Shown: in pieces, positions 1 through 10,800 of the stretch | How positions within the stretch are numbered: position 1 is the first letter of the stretch | How the letters are laid out: each line of letters opens with the position of its first letter | Origin: Ampullaceana balthica | Lineage: Eukaryota; Mollusca; Gastropoda; Lymnaeidae | Length of the DNA stretch: 64,000 bases | Reading direction: 5' to 3' | NCBI GenBank assembly: GCA_944989445.1 | Contig: CALYLW010000012.1 | Location: 2,628,001 to 2,692,000 of the forward strand | The notes under the pieces: model-generated | Seen by the model: the letters and a program-made list of their open reading frames with translations, nothing else | What the model was told of the DNA's origin: nothing | Databases searched by the model: none | Position numbers and translations under genes: made by a program

Positions 1-148
1 ACCCCCTCACGACCTACCTCATAGAATCTCCTCCGAGTTTTCCAGTGCCAAATAACGGGAACATACATAATTTTACATTTTGGTGTCACCCCCCTGATGG
101 TGTCACCCGGGGCGGCCCGCCCCCACCGCACCCCCCTAGTGACGCCAC
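1..148. mobile_element. transposon terminus fragment with GGTGTCACC motifs
   Basis: A G/C-rich stretch holds two GGTGTCACC(C) motifs followed by CCCCCCTAGTGACGCCAC at about 130-147. Read on the - strand the end becomes GTGGCGTCACTAGGGG, the style of terminus seen in many animal hAT-like elements. Only one end is in the window and no coding sequence is visible, so the family is inferred. Confidence 0.35.
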
Positions 149-1066
149 AGCTTCTGAGCTGAAAAACCAACATAAAATGCTGATATGCTGGCACCTATAA
201 TTGATTCAAATTTGTCAGCCGCTCATCGTTTAGATGCGAAAGTTGCTGTATCCTTTAAATTCCAACAACAACCTATAAAATGTCAACATCATAAATGGAT
301 TTAATAAATAAATAAATTACTCGTACGTACGTACTGAAGAAAATGTGCGACTACTATAAGTGTAGGAGATTGACAGTGTCCATCATATTAACACCAACTT
401 CCCCAAATTAGTCACGGTCCTTACATCAAAATAGTGATGAGACTGGTACGCGGAAAAGATTTTAACTTAAGTACTGGGAAAAAATAATGTTTGCATTCTT
501 AATTGGTTTACTCTCTTATAAAAGCAACAATATTTTTAATAATAAATTTTATGTCTTTCATTTTATGGCATAAACAAAAGTAATGAAAAAAATGCTCATA
601 TAATTGAATTAAAAACTGGGATAAAATAGCGTAGCCACTCATGAATCAAGTTCACAAACTTATTAAGTTTTTGCATACGGAAGGAATCAGAAATCGGACA
701 CACGCGCACGAAAAAAGAATATACTATTAAAAAAAAGAACAAAACGTTGTTATAAAAGGAAACAACAAAAAAAAATAATTGGCAAGAAGTTTTTTTTCTA
801 ATGTTTGACATTATCAAATCATGGTAAAATAGAATATGGCTTTTCGCGGCCACAGAGAGGACAATACTAATGCAAATATAAGCAATGCCCTGGAGCTGAT
901 GCGTCTGCTATCATAAAACAATCCAGTGCTTCGAGAACATCATATGAAAAAGGGTAAAGAACTTGTCACCTCAAATTCAAATAGAGCTCATTGCAGTTTT
1001 AAAAGATACAGTTCGCAAAAAATCATCTTTCAGGTACAAGGTACCAAATATTATGCCATTGTATTA
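149..1066. other. AT-rich non-coding stretch, nothing recognised
   Basis: No conserved coding sequence or complete repeat structure was recognised. Short antisense reading frames here are T-rich and low in complexity and look like chance. Confidence 0.5.
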
Positions 1067-1815
1067 GGGACCGTCCATATATGAGGTCACGCACCTAAAA
1101 AAGTGTGTTTGTGGGGGGGGGATTCACCCATTTGTGACGATGTGTGACGAGGGGGGGGGTTAAGAAATGTGACGTCACATCAAACGCGCAACTTTAAATA
1201 AAAATTCCACTTAAATATTTGATTGCAATTTATTTAATGACTTTCAACGTGTTACGATATATGAGTGTAGACTTACACTAAATGCATATTTTAATGGGTA
1301 ACCAGATAAAACGACAAGTGACGAAGCGACAAGGTGACAAAACGACAAAGTGAGAAAACGACAAGTGACAAAACGACATGGTGACAAAACGACAAGGTGA
1401 CAAAAATAGGTCAAAATAAATGGGACGACGAAAAAAAACAAGGCCCATGATTTTGACTGAAGAGTGTTTTTCGTTTTGGCCGTGAACCATTAAGTCTGAC
1501 ACCCTTAGCCTATGTTCAAAGTGACATAGTCACGGGGACTTTATTAAGGGGTTCTACAGTTATATCTACGTTGTTCTATGAGACCTTGTCGTTTTGTCAC
1601 TTGTCGTTTTGTCATGGAACCATTTTAATGACAAAATGTAATTTGCAACATGCTAATTTTCAATTAGAAAATACGTTTTTGCTTTTTGTTTTTTGGTGGG
1701 GGGGGGGTGTCAAAGCTTTTTGACGTTATATTGGAGGAGAGGTCTAAGTTTTTGTGACGATTGGGGGGGGGTGTAAAAATCGCCCAAAATCGCGCGACGT
1801 CATTTTTGTTAGATA
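1067..1815. mobile_element. non-autonomous TIR element, GGGNCCGTCCATA family (copy E1)
   Basis: The left end GGGACCGTCCATATATGAGG resembles the ends of other copies in this window (45059, 45284, 46129, 61416). The right end has GCGCGACGTCATTTTTG, a decayed inverse of the left. The interior near 1150-1260 (GTGACGTCACATC, then AACTTTAAATAAAAATTCC) matches copy E6 at 61460-61550. Unlike E6 it carries an extra tandem-repeat block (about 1300-1410). No transposase is present. The superfamily was not assigned. Confidence 0.55.
1300..1412. repeat. short tandem repeat, ACAAAACGACAAGGTG-like unit
   Basis: About seven imperfect 14-18 bp units of the pattern GACAAAACGACAAGGT run in tandem. An inverse version (CCTTGTCGTTTTGTCACTTG) occurs at about 1584-1615, so transcripts could fold into a hairpin. 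It lies inside TIR element E1. Confidence 0.7.
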
Positions 1816-2416
1816 GCTCGCCACATATTTCACATAAGGATCAAACAAAAGTTCGATGTGCAAAGATTGAAAGTTCTATAGTAGACTCTTTCAGAGATTT
1901 CATTGAAACAAAAAGAATCCATTTACATTTCTGAAATTATTTTGAATAAATGATCGTCATAAAATAATGAACTGCAGAGGCACAACGTGTGTTAATACTT
2001 CTTCATGGCTGGAAAGTATACGTGAGTACGTGAGTTTAAGAAAGACTCAAAGACATAAATCTCAAAGTCGATTTAGCATTTTCCTATATCCTGTGTCCTT
2101 GTTTGTTTTTGTTTTTCCTTTCTTTTTATTTAACATAAATATTTTAAAATACAATATGTTTTAAGAATATTATTATTACTTATGTAAGTATTGTAAGAAT
2201 GTATTTTATGTAGTACTGTTGAAGGCATTAGCCGAAACGTTTACTGTCGTATCAGTCTAAAAAATAAAGCTCAAATTTATTGTTTTCATTGCACAATTTG
2301 TTTGTGTATTTTGTATTTTAGCATTTTGCTTGAACAGTTTATTAAACATGATTTCTTTACGTGCTGATCCAATTGAGACAAACTCTTCAAATATTTTTGA
2401 TGCATAACGGTGTTAC
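1816..2416. other. non-coding; possible Penelope-like remnant near 2215-2265
   Basis: Mostly AT-rich sequence. At about 2217-2241 the motif GAAGGCATTAGCCGAAACGT occurs, resembling a motif often seen in Penelope-like element terminal repeats and containing a GGC/GCC mini-hairpin followed by GAAAC as in hammerhead ribozymes. The CTGATGA core reads CTGTTGA, so if it was a ribozyme it is probably mutated. No Penelope reverse transcriptase is seen nearby. Confidence 0.25.
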
Positions 2417-3322
2417 GCATTATCTTATCTTATCTTATCTGTTTACAGACGCTCCTTCTATACAGAAGATAATTGCGTCCTACGCTTATCTATGGTTTGT
2501 GTTTAGTCCTGCATTTTTATTAGAGATTTAAATGTTGATAAAGTGTTGGTTTTCCTGGATTCTTCAGGCAACCCATTCCACGCCCGAATTCCGGACGGGA
2601 AGAAGGAAAACTTGTATGTGTTTGTTCTTGCATACGGAATAAGAAAGGTGTTTTTATCCTTATGTCTATCTGAGGGTTGTATTAAGTTATCTTTGTGTTG
2701 TATTTCTAAATTAGAATTAATTGCTTTATGTATGATTACTACTTTGCTTTTTGTTCTTCTATCCTCTAGTGTTTCAAGGTTTAATGATTTAACTAATGGT
2801 GTTATTCTTGTCAGTTTCGAATATTCTCCAGTAATGAATCTGGCAGCTTTTTTTTTGAATTTGTTCTAGTTTATCAATGTTTTCTTTGGTGGATGGGTCC
2901 CATACAGAAGATGCATATTCTAGTACAGGTCTCACCAAAGTGAGGTAGCATTTTAGTTTTATATCTCTATTACATTTGTTAAAGTTTCTTTTTATAAAGC
3001 CTAAGGTTTTGTTTGATTTTTTAATAACTTCATTGACATGGGGATTCCATGACAGTTTCTCATTTATTAAGACTCCTAAGTATTTTGCATCTTTAGTTTG
3101 GGTCAGTTCTTTTCCATGAATGTAATATTTTGAATTTATTTGTTTCTTTTTCTTTGTTACTCTTAACAGTTGACACTTTTCTGGGTGGAGAGACATACTC
3201 CAGTTAGTTTCCCATTTTATCAATTTATCTAAGTCTTTTTGTAAAATTTTGCTGTCTTGTTCTGATTTAATTGTTCTATAGAATATACAATCATCAGCAA
3301 ATAACCTAACTTTTGTACCTGT
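2417..3322 (-). pseudogene. 5'-truncated LINE reverse transcriptase fragment
   Basis: On the - strand this copy matches the + copy at 7830-9076 from its FADD box to its 3' tail. The FADDC motif (reverse transcriptase palm, catalytic Asp pair) is at about 3290-3305, followed by the LINE thumb-like region (KYLGVLIN) and the C-terminal motif (RTNTYKFSFFPSG in the intact copy). A longer T-run near 2846 shifts the frame after EQIQKK. The 3' end is the (TTATC)n-type tail at 2417-2440 next to the CTTCTATACAGAAG hairpin. The copy lacks everything upstream of FADD, so it is dead. Confidence 0.85.
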
Positions 3323-3724
3323 TCGTTTCCAAGTCCACACACCATTGGAAAATCTGATTGCAAGGCATTAAACAGACTTAAGGATACAAAATATTAAATA
3401 AAACATGGAGTCATTTTGAGGTTATTTTGTAAGCTATCCAAAAACTAACAGAGGTAGACGAAGGACTAAACACAGGGATAGACACAGGAACTTTGCCAGT
3501 CACATTGAATTTTATTATATTATTTTTTTTTACATTTGGAATTATTTACTATCTGAAAACATATACTTTATGAAGACAATATGGCCCAAAATTACAGTGC
3601 TAAATGCTTTACAGGGACTACTTATAGAGACACAAATGAAATACTTAAAGAATGCTTTGACATTTACTAAAATTTTATGTGGATACCATATCATTTTAAT
3701 TAAACCTGACAGTCAAAGAACGAG
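3323..3724. other. non-coding, nothing recognised
   Basis: AT-rich spacer between the LINE fragment and the hAT remnant. No conserved reading frame or terminal repeats were recognised. Confidence 0.4.
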
Positions 3725-4340
3725 AGAGCAAATTAGTAGCGATTAAATCGAATATGTAGCCATGTTATGTACAAAAAAAAGTTGAAAATAAAGTTGAATT
3801 CTTCAAAATATCAGATTACCGTAGAAATTCATGTTAAGTTTTGGCAGTTACAGAATTCGGAAAACAGATATGATTTTCATAGGCTACACCATGTAATCTA
3901 CAGCAGTGCTTCTCAAACTTTTTAGTATTGCGGACCGGCAGGAATTTTTTCATTGCACCAGGGACCGGTGAATTATTTTCCCTGTACTGTCATGGTAGCG
4001 AAATGTCATGTTTTGGTAATGTCTGCGGACCGGCATCGGATGGCCCACAGACCGGCACCGGTCCGCGGACCACCACTTTGAGAAGCACTGATCTACATGA
4101 CTTTGATGGTCAGCTGTGAGAGAAGCTTCTCTAAAATTAAGTATCGAAAAATTGATTACGATCAATAACGAATACTTTAAGATTGACTAATCTATAGTTA
4201 TTTTGGCTATTGACAATTGACCATCGCATTGCTGACAATTTTGATATATCAAAGATTGTGCCATGGTGAAAAGCAAATAAACTTCAATTTTTAATTTAAG
4301 AAATGAAAGCTCTTCTATTTATTTCCAACATAAAGATGTA
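3725..4340 (+). pseudogene. ZMYM1-like hAT transposase remnant, interrupted by a MITE
   Basis: The stretch around 4113-4138 encodes a decayed C-terminal hAT motif (CERSFSKIK), and the flanking sequence matches, in opposite orientation, the region 63225-63790. The copy is split by the MITE at 3904-4090: sequence before (through TACACCATGTAATCTA) and after (ATGACTTTGATGGTCAGC) joins when the MITE is removed. Stops and shifts are frequent. ZMYM1-like transposases of this kind belong to the hAT superfamily; that assignment rests on the short C-terminal motif. Confidence 0.6.
3904..4090. mobile_element. hAT-type MITE, CAGTGCTTCTCAAAC ends
   Basis: The 187-bp element has inverted ends CAGTGCTTCTCAAACTTTTT and CAGTGCTTCTCAAAGTGG (right end read on the - strand). 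Flanking 8-bp sequences are ATCTACAG and ATCTACAT (7 of 8 match), as expected of a hAT target duplication. The interior is rich in GGACCGG motifs. A second copy with perfect target duplication lies at 51219-51426. Confidence 0.85.
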
Positions 4341-4399
4341 TAGTGTCCTTATTGCTTTCTAAAAAATATTCTCTCTTATTTATAGCATCAAGTAACATA

Positions 4400-4484
4400 T
4401 TTTTTCTGGGGAAAAGGGGGGTGGGGTGGGGCGGCAAAGATTGGTTCTGCCCCGGGCGGCACATACCCACGCTACGCCGCTACC
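4400..4484. mobile_element. transposon end, GGCGTAGCG/GGGGCGGCA type
   Basis: GCCCCGGGCGGCACATACC followed by CACGCTACGCCGCTACC reads on the - strand as a GGCGTAGCGTGG... end. The related end CAGTGGCGTAGCTAGCAC is at 61361, also beside a ZMYM-like remnant. It probably marks the 3' end of the hAT copy at 3725-4340. Confidence 0.45.
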
Positions 4485-4866
4485 TATGCATATGCTGTTT
4501 AACTCGCAATATTTGTGGCTCCATATTAGTTTTGTATGTCCTTAATTCAATAAAAAATAAATTAATTAGAGTTAGATAAATAAATGGCTGTTAATCAAGG
4601 CTCATACACATCAATGTCAAACTCAAGTTGAAGAGCCACATTGAATGATATTGCAAATTATACTTTTTCTTACTAATAATTATTGATTTATTAATGAACA
4701 TTTAAAGATCAATTGTAGATTGTAAATTTGTTATATTCAAACATTTAAAATTATACAACTTGAAATATTTTTGAATATGCTTTTCATTGTAATTTTACTT
4801 ATATATAATTTTCAAAATTTATTTTGCATTTTTGGCCGAAATTTTTCCTGGACTAAGGAATTCAAG

Positions 4867-7800
4867 ATGTCGACTCTAAAAGCGTTTGGAGCTGTTGCTG
4901 TTATGGTAGCATGTTTTTCTATAATATATCCGCGTTTCATGCATCCTTTAGTATTACGAGCACTGGGAATGAACGATCCCCCCAAAAAAGATATTGAAAG
5001 TAAGTACTATATTTATTATATCTAAATCTATATATGCCTAATGTTCTGCCATGGGTAATCATCGGGTAATGATGTAAACTGTACTGTAAATGTAACTTGT
5101 ACTTGTAAAGTAATTGTTATTGTAATGACACTAATTAATGAGTGACTAATGGCCATCAATAAGTGTACTGCTCAGAAATTACTGGTACTGTGTTAGTGTA
5201 TGATTTAACTGAAACAAGTGATTGGTTTTTTTTCCCCTGTATATTATTGACATTGAGCCATTATTGTCATTGGATTTGGATTGGTTTCTAAGTTATTCTA
5301 TGTCTCCATGGATCCCTTATTTTAGTATTTTAGTGCATTAAACATTTTTAGAACAAAATAGGAAATAAAATAACTTACTTTTACAAATTTAAACACTTAA
5401 ATTTTAAATGAGAAATAAAAAAAGTTTTTAATGCTTTACAATTAGTTTTCCGTGTGTTTTGTTGAGTTTAAAGGGGTTTTTAACTTAGAAAAAGGTTTTT
5501 AAAAGCAGACTTCCAACAACAATGGCGCTGTTAGTCACAGAAGATAGTGAAATATACAAATTTTTATTTCGTACAAATCGTAATTTTTAATAATAATTAA
5601 TGAGGTCAGTTTAAAAAATTGTGTTTTTGATGACTTAAAATATAAAATGCGCTTAAATAAGGGATTACCGTCTCCATATCCATATCAAAATTGACAATTG
5701 ACAAAATGAGTGTGATTTGTAGAAATATAAAGTTTAAGATGAGGTTGCCAGTAAGTTAAAATTACAACTAAAATTTTAACTAAACGGTGCTGTATTTTAC
5801 CTGCCTTTTACCTGCCGGCCAGACCTTGGAACCCCTGGCTTAGGTAGTTTGCTTGCTAATTTACTAATACTAATATTATTAAAAAAAATAACATTAACAT
5901 ATATCTTGCAACTTATTGATGATATCAGTGAAGTTTATTGACCATAAAGTTATACATGCAGATTTAGCCTGCCTAAACTAGAACTATAAGCTATGTCAAT
6001 GTCTTAAACCTGAAAATTGATACCAAAATGGTTATTTTTTTTAAAAACTTGCTAATAGGTTGACCTATAAGTATAAGTTATATAATAGCCTATAACCTGA
6101 TCACAATTTTAAAAAAATTTATTATTAAAAGTTGCAAATGCAAAGGTTCTTAATTGATGCTCATAACTGTGGGGGACTGTTGAAGTCATGTTTGGGCTAA
6201 TATTAAATATTAACAAATATTCACTTCCATGTGTCATCAGCTGTAATGCCTCCATGTCCATATCATATGTTTAAGATCAATTGTTCAATTATTAAAACTA
6301 AAGTTGTTAAGACCGCTCGTTTTTGAGGACCGGTTAACCGCCGGTCCGTATTTTTACTATTTTTTGTGAACCAACAAGAGAATGGAACAAATTTTCGCAT
6401 TGTGTTGTCTTATTTGACATCAAAGCGCCCGTGATGTACCAATTCAAGGGTTGCCATCAAAACAGCGAATTAATTCCTAACAAAGAAGTAAACCGTAATG
6501 ATATTCAATTTTTAATTTTTATCTAATAAAAGGATTAAAACTGCATATTATAAGTTGTTGTAAAGTCAGCATCTTTTTGCGGACCGGTTAATCGTTATAA
6601 AAAAAGCCAGTTTTACTGTCCGGTCCGTATTTTCCCTTAAATTTTTTAGAACCAACAAGGGATGGCATCAAATTTTTGTGTCGCGACGGCTGTTGATGAC
6701 ATCACAGCCCGCTTGCGTTAAGTTCTAATGCGCTGTGCTCCTTTTCCAATGCACACGAAATAAATTTTTAGAAAACATAAAATTTTATATCAATGTGGTA
6801 ATTTTAAGTTTAATGCCTTTGACATGCCCATACTTAGCTGGAAGACTGTTGATATAAGACCAAAATCGAATTTGAGAACCGGTCTAGTAGGCCTATCTTT
6901 CCTCTTGTAATATAAATAGTAACGCTTGCGGCCTTGACCATTTTCACATTTCGACCTTACCGCCGCGCTGTGTTACTTCTGGTACTGCTTCGGTCATCAT
7001 CAGTCCCGTGACCGTTGCGGTTGTTGAGGGGAGCGCATAGACACATCAACAGACAATGATCTCCACATTTGCCTATCTTGAGCGGCGGCCAATAAATCAT
7101 TCAATCTTATCCCTGTCCATTCCTTTATGTTGTCAAGTCAGTTTTTCTGCTGTAGACCTCTTCGCCGGCCCCATTCTACAGTGCTTTGAAGGATAATTTT
7201 TGTCAGGGTATCATGTCGCAGTATATGACCAAACCATGGCATCTTATGTCTCTTAATTGTTGTTATACAGTCGAACCCACTTACCTCAAGCTCGGTTAGC
7301 TCGACCACCCCACTAACTAAATGTTTTTTATTGGAACCGCCAAATTCTCTCTTTGTCTTAGCATTTTCTCATCGGCTAATTTGATTTTTCTAAGTCGCCG
7401 AAACCTAATACCTTGAGCACAAAAGAGGGCCAAATTTGCAACTTAACGTTGGTTAGCTCGATCCTCATCGGTTCGCCTAGCAATGCATTTTTAGTTCAAA
7501 ACAGTGTTGACATCTCGCTTTCTTCGAGACTTCCGGCTATTGTGTGATTCTACGAGATTTCAATAAAAATTACCGGATGTTATTATCTTCTTTCACTTTT
7601 GATCCATGTATGAATTAGATGTATTCACCCGAGGTGCCCGTAAATCGCGTTAGCGGTCTTTAATCCGTCATTATTTCGCAGTGCATGTTATATTATTATT
7701 AAACTTAATTCATTTTCTGATGCATTAATCATTTTATTTTTTAAGATAAACAAATATCTTTAGAAATAAAAATAAAGGTTTGTATCGAGAATCGACAGTG

Positions 7801-10800
7801 GTTTTTATTTAATTAACTCAATAGCTCCTCAACACGGCTTTAGAAAAAACAGATCATGTGAAACACAATTAATAGGTTTAATAGATGAACTATCAAAAGG
7901 CTTGGACAAAAATGATCAAATAGATACAATATTACTAGACTTCTAAAAAGCATTTGACAAAGTTCACCACCTTAGTTTACTTAAAAAACTTAACTACTTT
8001 GGAATCTCAGGTTCCTTACATCACTGGATCCAAGACTTCCTTTTGGGCAGGGAGCAAACTGTAATAATTAATGGATCTAAATCTGCACCAATAAAGGTTA
8101 ACTCAGGAGTTCCACAAGGAACTGTGCTAGGTCCCTTACTCTTTTCAATTTATATAAATGATTTACCCAAGAACATCTCAACAGGTACAAAAGTTAGGTT
8201 ATTTGCTGATGATTGTATAATCTATAGAACAATTAAATCAGAACAAGATAGCAAAATTTTACAAAAAGACTTGGATGAATTGATAAAATGGGAAACTAAC
8301 TGGAGTATGTCTTTCCACCCAGAAAAGTGTCAACTGTTAAGGGTAACAAAGAAAAAGAAACAAATAAATTCAAAATATTACATTCATGGAAAAGAACTGA
8401 CCCAAACTAAAGATGCAAAATACTTAGGAGTCTTAATAAATGAGAAACTATCATGGAATCCCCATGTCAATGAAGTTATTAAAAAATCAAACAAAACCTT
8501 AGGCTTTATAAAAAGGAACTTTAACAAATGTAATAGAGATATAAAACTAAAATGCTACCTCACTTTGGTGAGACCTGTACTAAAATATGCATCTTCTGTA
8601 TGGGACCCATCCACCAAAGAAAACATTGATAAACTAGAACAAATTCAAAAAAGAGCTGCCAGATTCATTACTGGAGAATATTCGAAACTGACAAGAATAA
8701 CACCATTATTTAAATCATTAAACCTTGAAACACTAGAGGATAGAAGAACCAAGAGCAAAGTAGTAATCATACATAAAGCAATTAATTCTAATTTAGAAAT
8801 ACAACACAAAGATAACTTAATACAACCCTCAGATAGACATAAGGATAAAAACACCTTTCTTATTCCGTATGCAAGAACAAACACATACAAGTTTTCCTTC
8901 TTCCCGTCCGGAATTCGGGCGTGGAATGGGTTGCCTGAAGAATCCAGGAAAACCAACACTTTATCAACATTTAAATCTCTAATAAAAATGCAGGACTAAA
9001 CACAAACCATAGATAAGCGTAGGACGCAATTATCTTCTGTATAGAAGGAGCGTCTGTAAACAGATAAGATAAGATAAGCTCCTGAAGGGCTACTTCCGAA
9101 TCTATTTCATATTCCGGACAAAAGGGAAGCAACTTCGTTATGCTTTTGATTCCATTAGGAAATGCTTTTATTTTCTAAAGATATTCGTTTATCTTAAAAA
9201 ATAAAATGTTTAATGCATCAAGAAATGAATTAAGTTTAATAATAATATAACATGCACTGCAAAATAATGATTGAAGTCCGATAGCGCAATTTTCGGCACC
9301 TCGGGTGAATACAAACGCCATATAGACGCGTCAAACTAATTCACACATGGATCGAAAGTGAAAGAAGATAAAAACATCCGGTGATTTTTATTGAAATCTC
9401 GTAGAATCACACAATAGCCGGAAGTCTCGAGGAAAGCGAGATTTCGTGCTATTTTTAACTAAAAATACGAGAGTGCGTCGCTAGGCGAACAGACGCATTT
9501 GGGTGCATCCACACGGACCCCTATAAGGACGCATTTAGTCGCATCAGGAGCTAATGAGTTAAATAAAAAATTATTATTCTTTTAAAAGTTTGTTTTTGCT
9601 TTGTTACCAGTAAGATACGTGACTGTGACACTAACACGCGCGTGACGATGAAATCAAATCATTTTCTTAATTTTCCAGTACATGTATATAATATTATTAA
9701 TATACACGTCATCACTTTTGTGGGTCGAATTCTGATAAGGAATGATTTTTTTTAAAATTCGCTTAGACTTATTTGCCGGCCGAGGTCTAACACACAGCCC
9801 ACAGCGTGCTGTGATCAACGGTCAAGGCAGCAATAGTGTTATTTATATTACAAGTTTGATTGACTGAGGAACTTCGAGAGCATTCTGATAGTAACAGATA
9901 TCCTGCACGTCAAAAGCATTAAACTTTAAATTACCATAATTGATATGTTTATTTTTATTTTTTTTTATTCGCTGATTCGACGGGCATTGCAAACGCTAAC
10001 GGCTGTGACACGCGACATGGGACGATGCGAGGTGAAAACTTTGACCTTTTAACGCATGCGCAGACAATTATAAACTGGTAACTTTTTTTTTATTAAATGG
10101 AATCGAAACATGACAGAGACGTAATCAAAGTCCTTTACTTCGGCATAAATATATATATATACATTCCCGATTAGTCATAACTTTTCCCGACTTTCAAGGC
10201 CGAGAAATTTTTTAAAAAGAATTCCCGACTTTTTCCTGTTTTCCTGAGTGGGAACCATGGTTATATTTAAATTTTAAAGGGTCCTTAAAAACGAACGGTC
10301 ATTACAACCATAAGAAAGAGTGAAGAAATATTAGGGTTCCGATACGATTCCGATTAATCGTCCCATCACTAATTAACTTAATCGTCCCATCACTAATTAA
10401 CGCTAACTAATTAATCATGTACATAAAGAAATTTCAAGCACATGTAAATATTTTGCCGCTATATTGGTTTTCGTTTTAACTCGATCATCGGTTATCTCGC
10501 CGCCTTTTTTCATACCCCAACGCCGTCGACTTGACCGGTTTCGACTGTAATGGTTTCTTGATGACCGCAACAGAGTTTATAATGTCTCAGACATATGCAT
10601 TGGTCTTGTGTTCTAAATAGGAGATCTGGAGAATTTTTCCTCACGCATTTGTTTTCCAAAGCCTGCAGCTTGCTTTCAGTGGTTGCCATTAGTGCCCAGG
10701 TCTCACATCCATAAAGGACAATGTTTTTTTTTGAGGGCTCTTTAAAGCCTGAGCTTTGTAGGCAGGCTAATGTTTTTGCTGTTTCATATTTTGGTTAACT

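Noticed and set aside
1300..1412. CRISPR-like array
   Set aside because: Units are adjacent with no unique spacers and the genome is eukaryotic.
2543..2869. 108-codon + strand frame (MLVFLDSSGNPFHARIPDG)
   Set aside because: It is the antisense of the LINE reverse transcriptase C-terminus; the same frame appears opposite the copy at 7830-9076.
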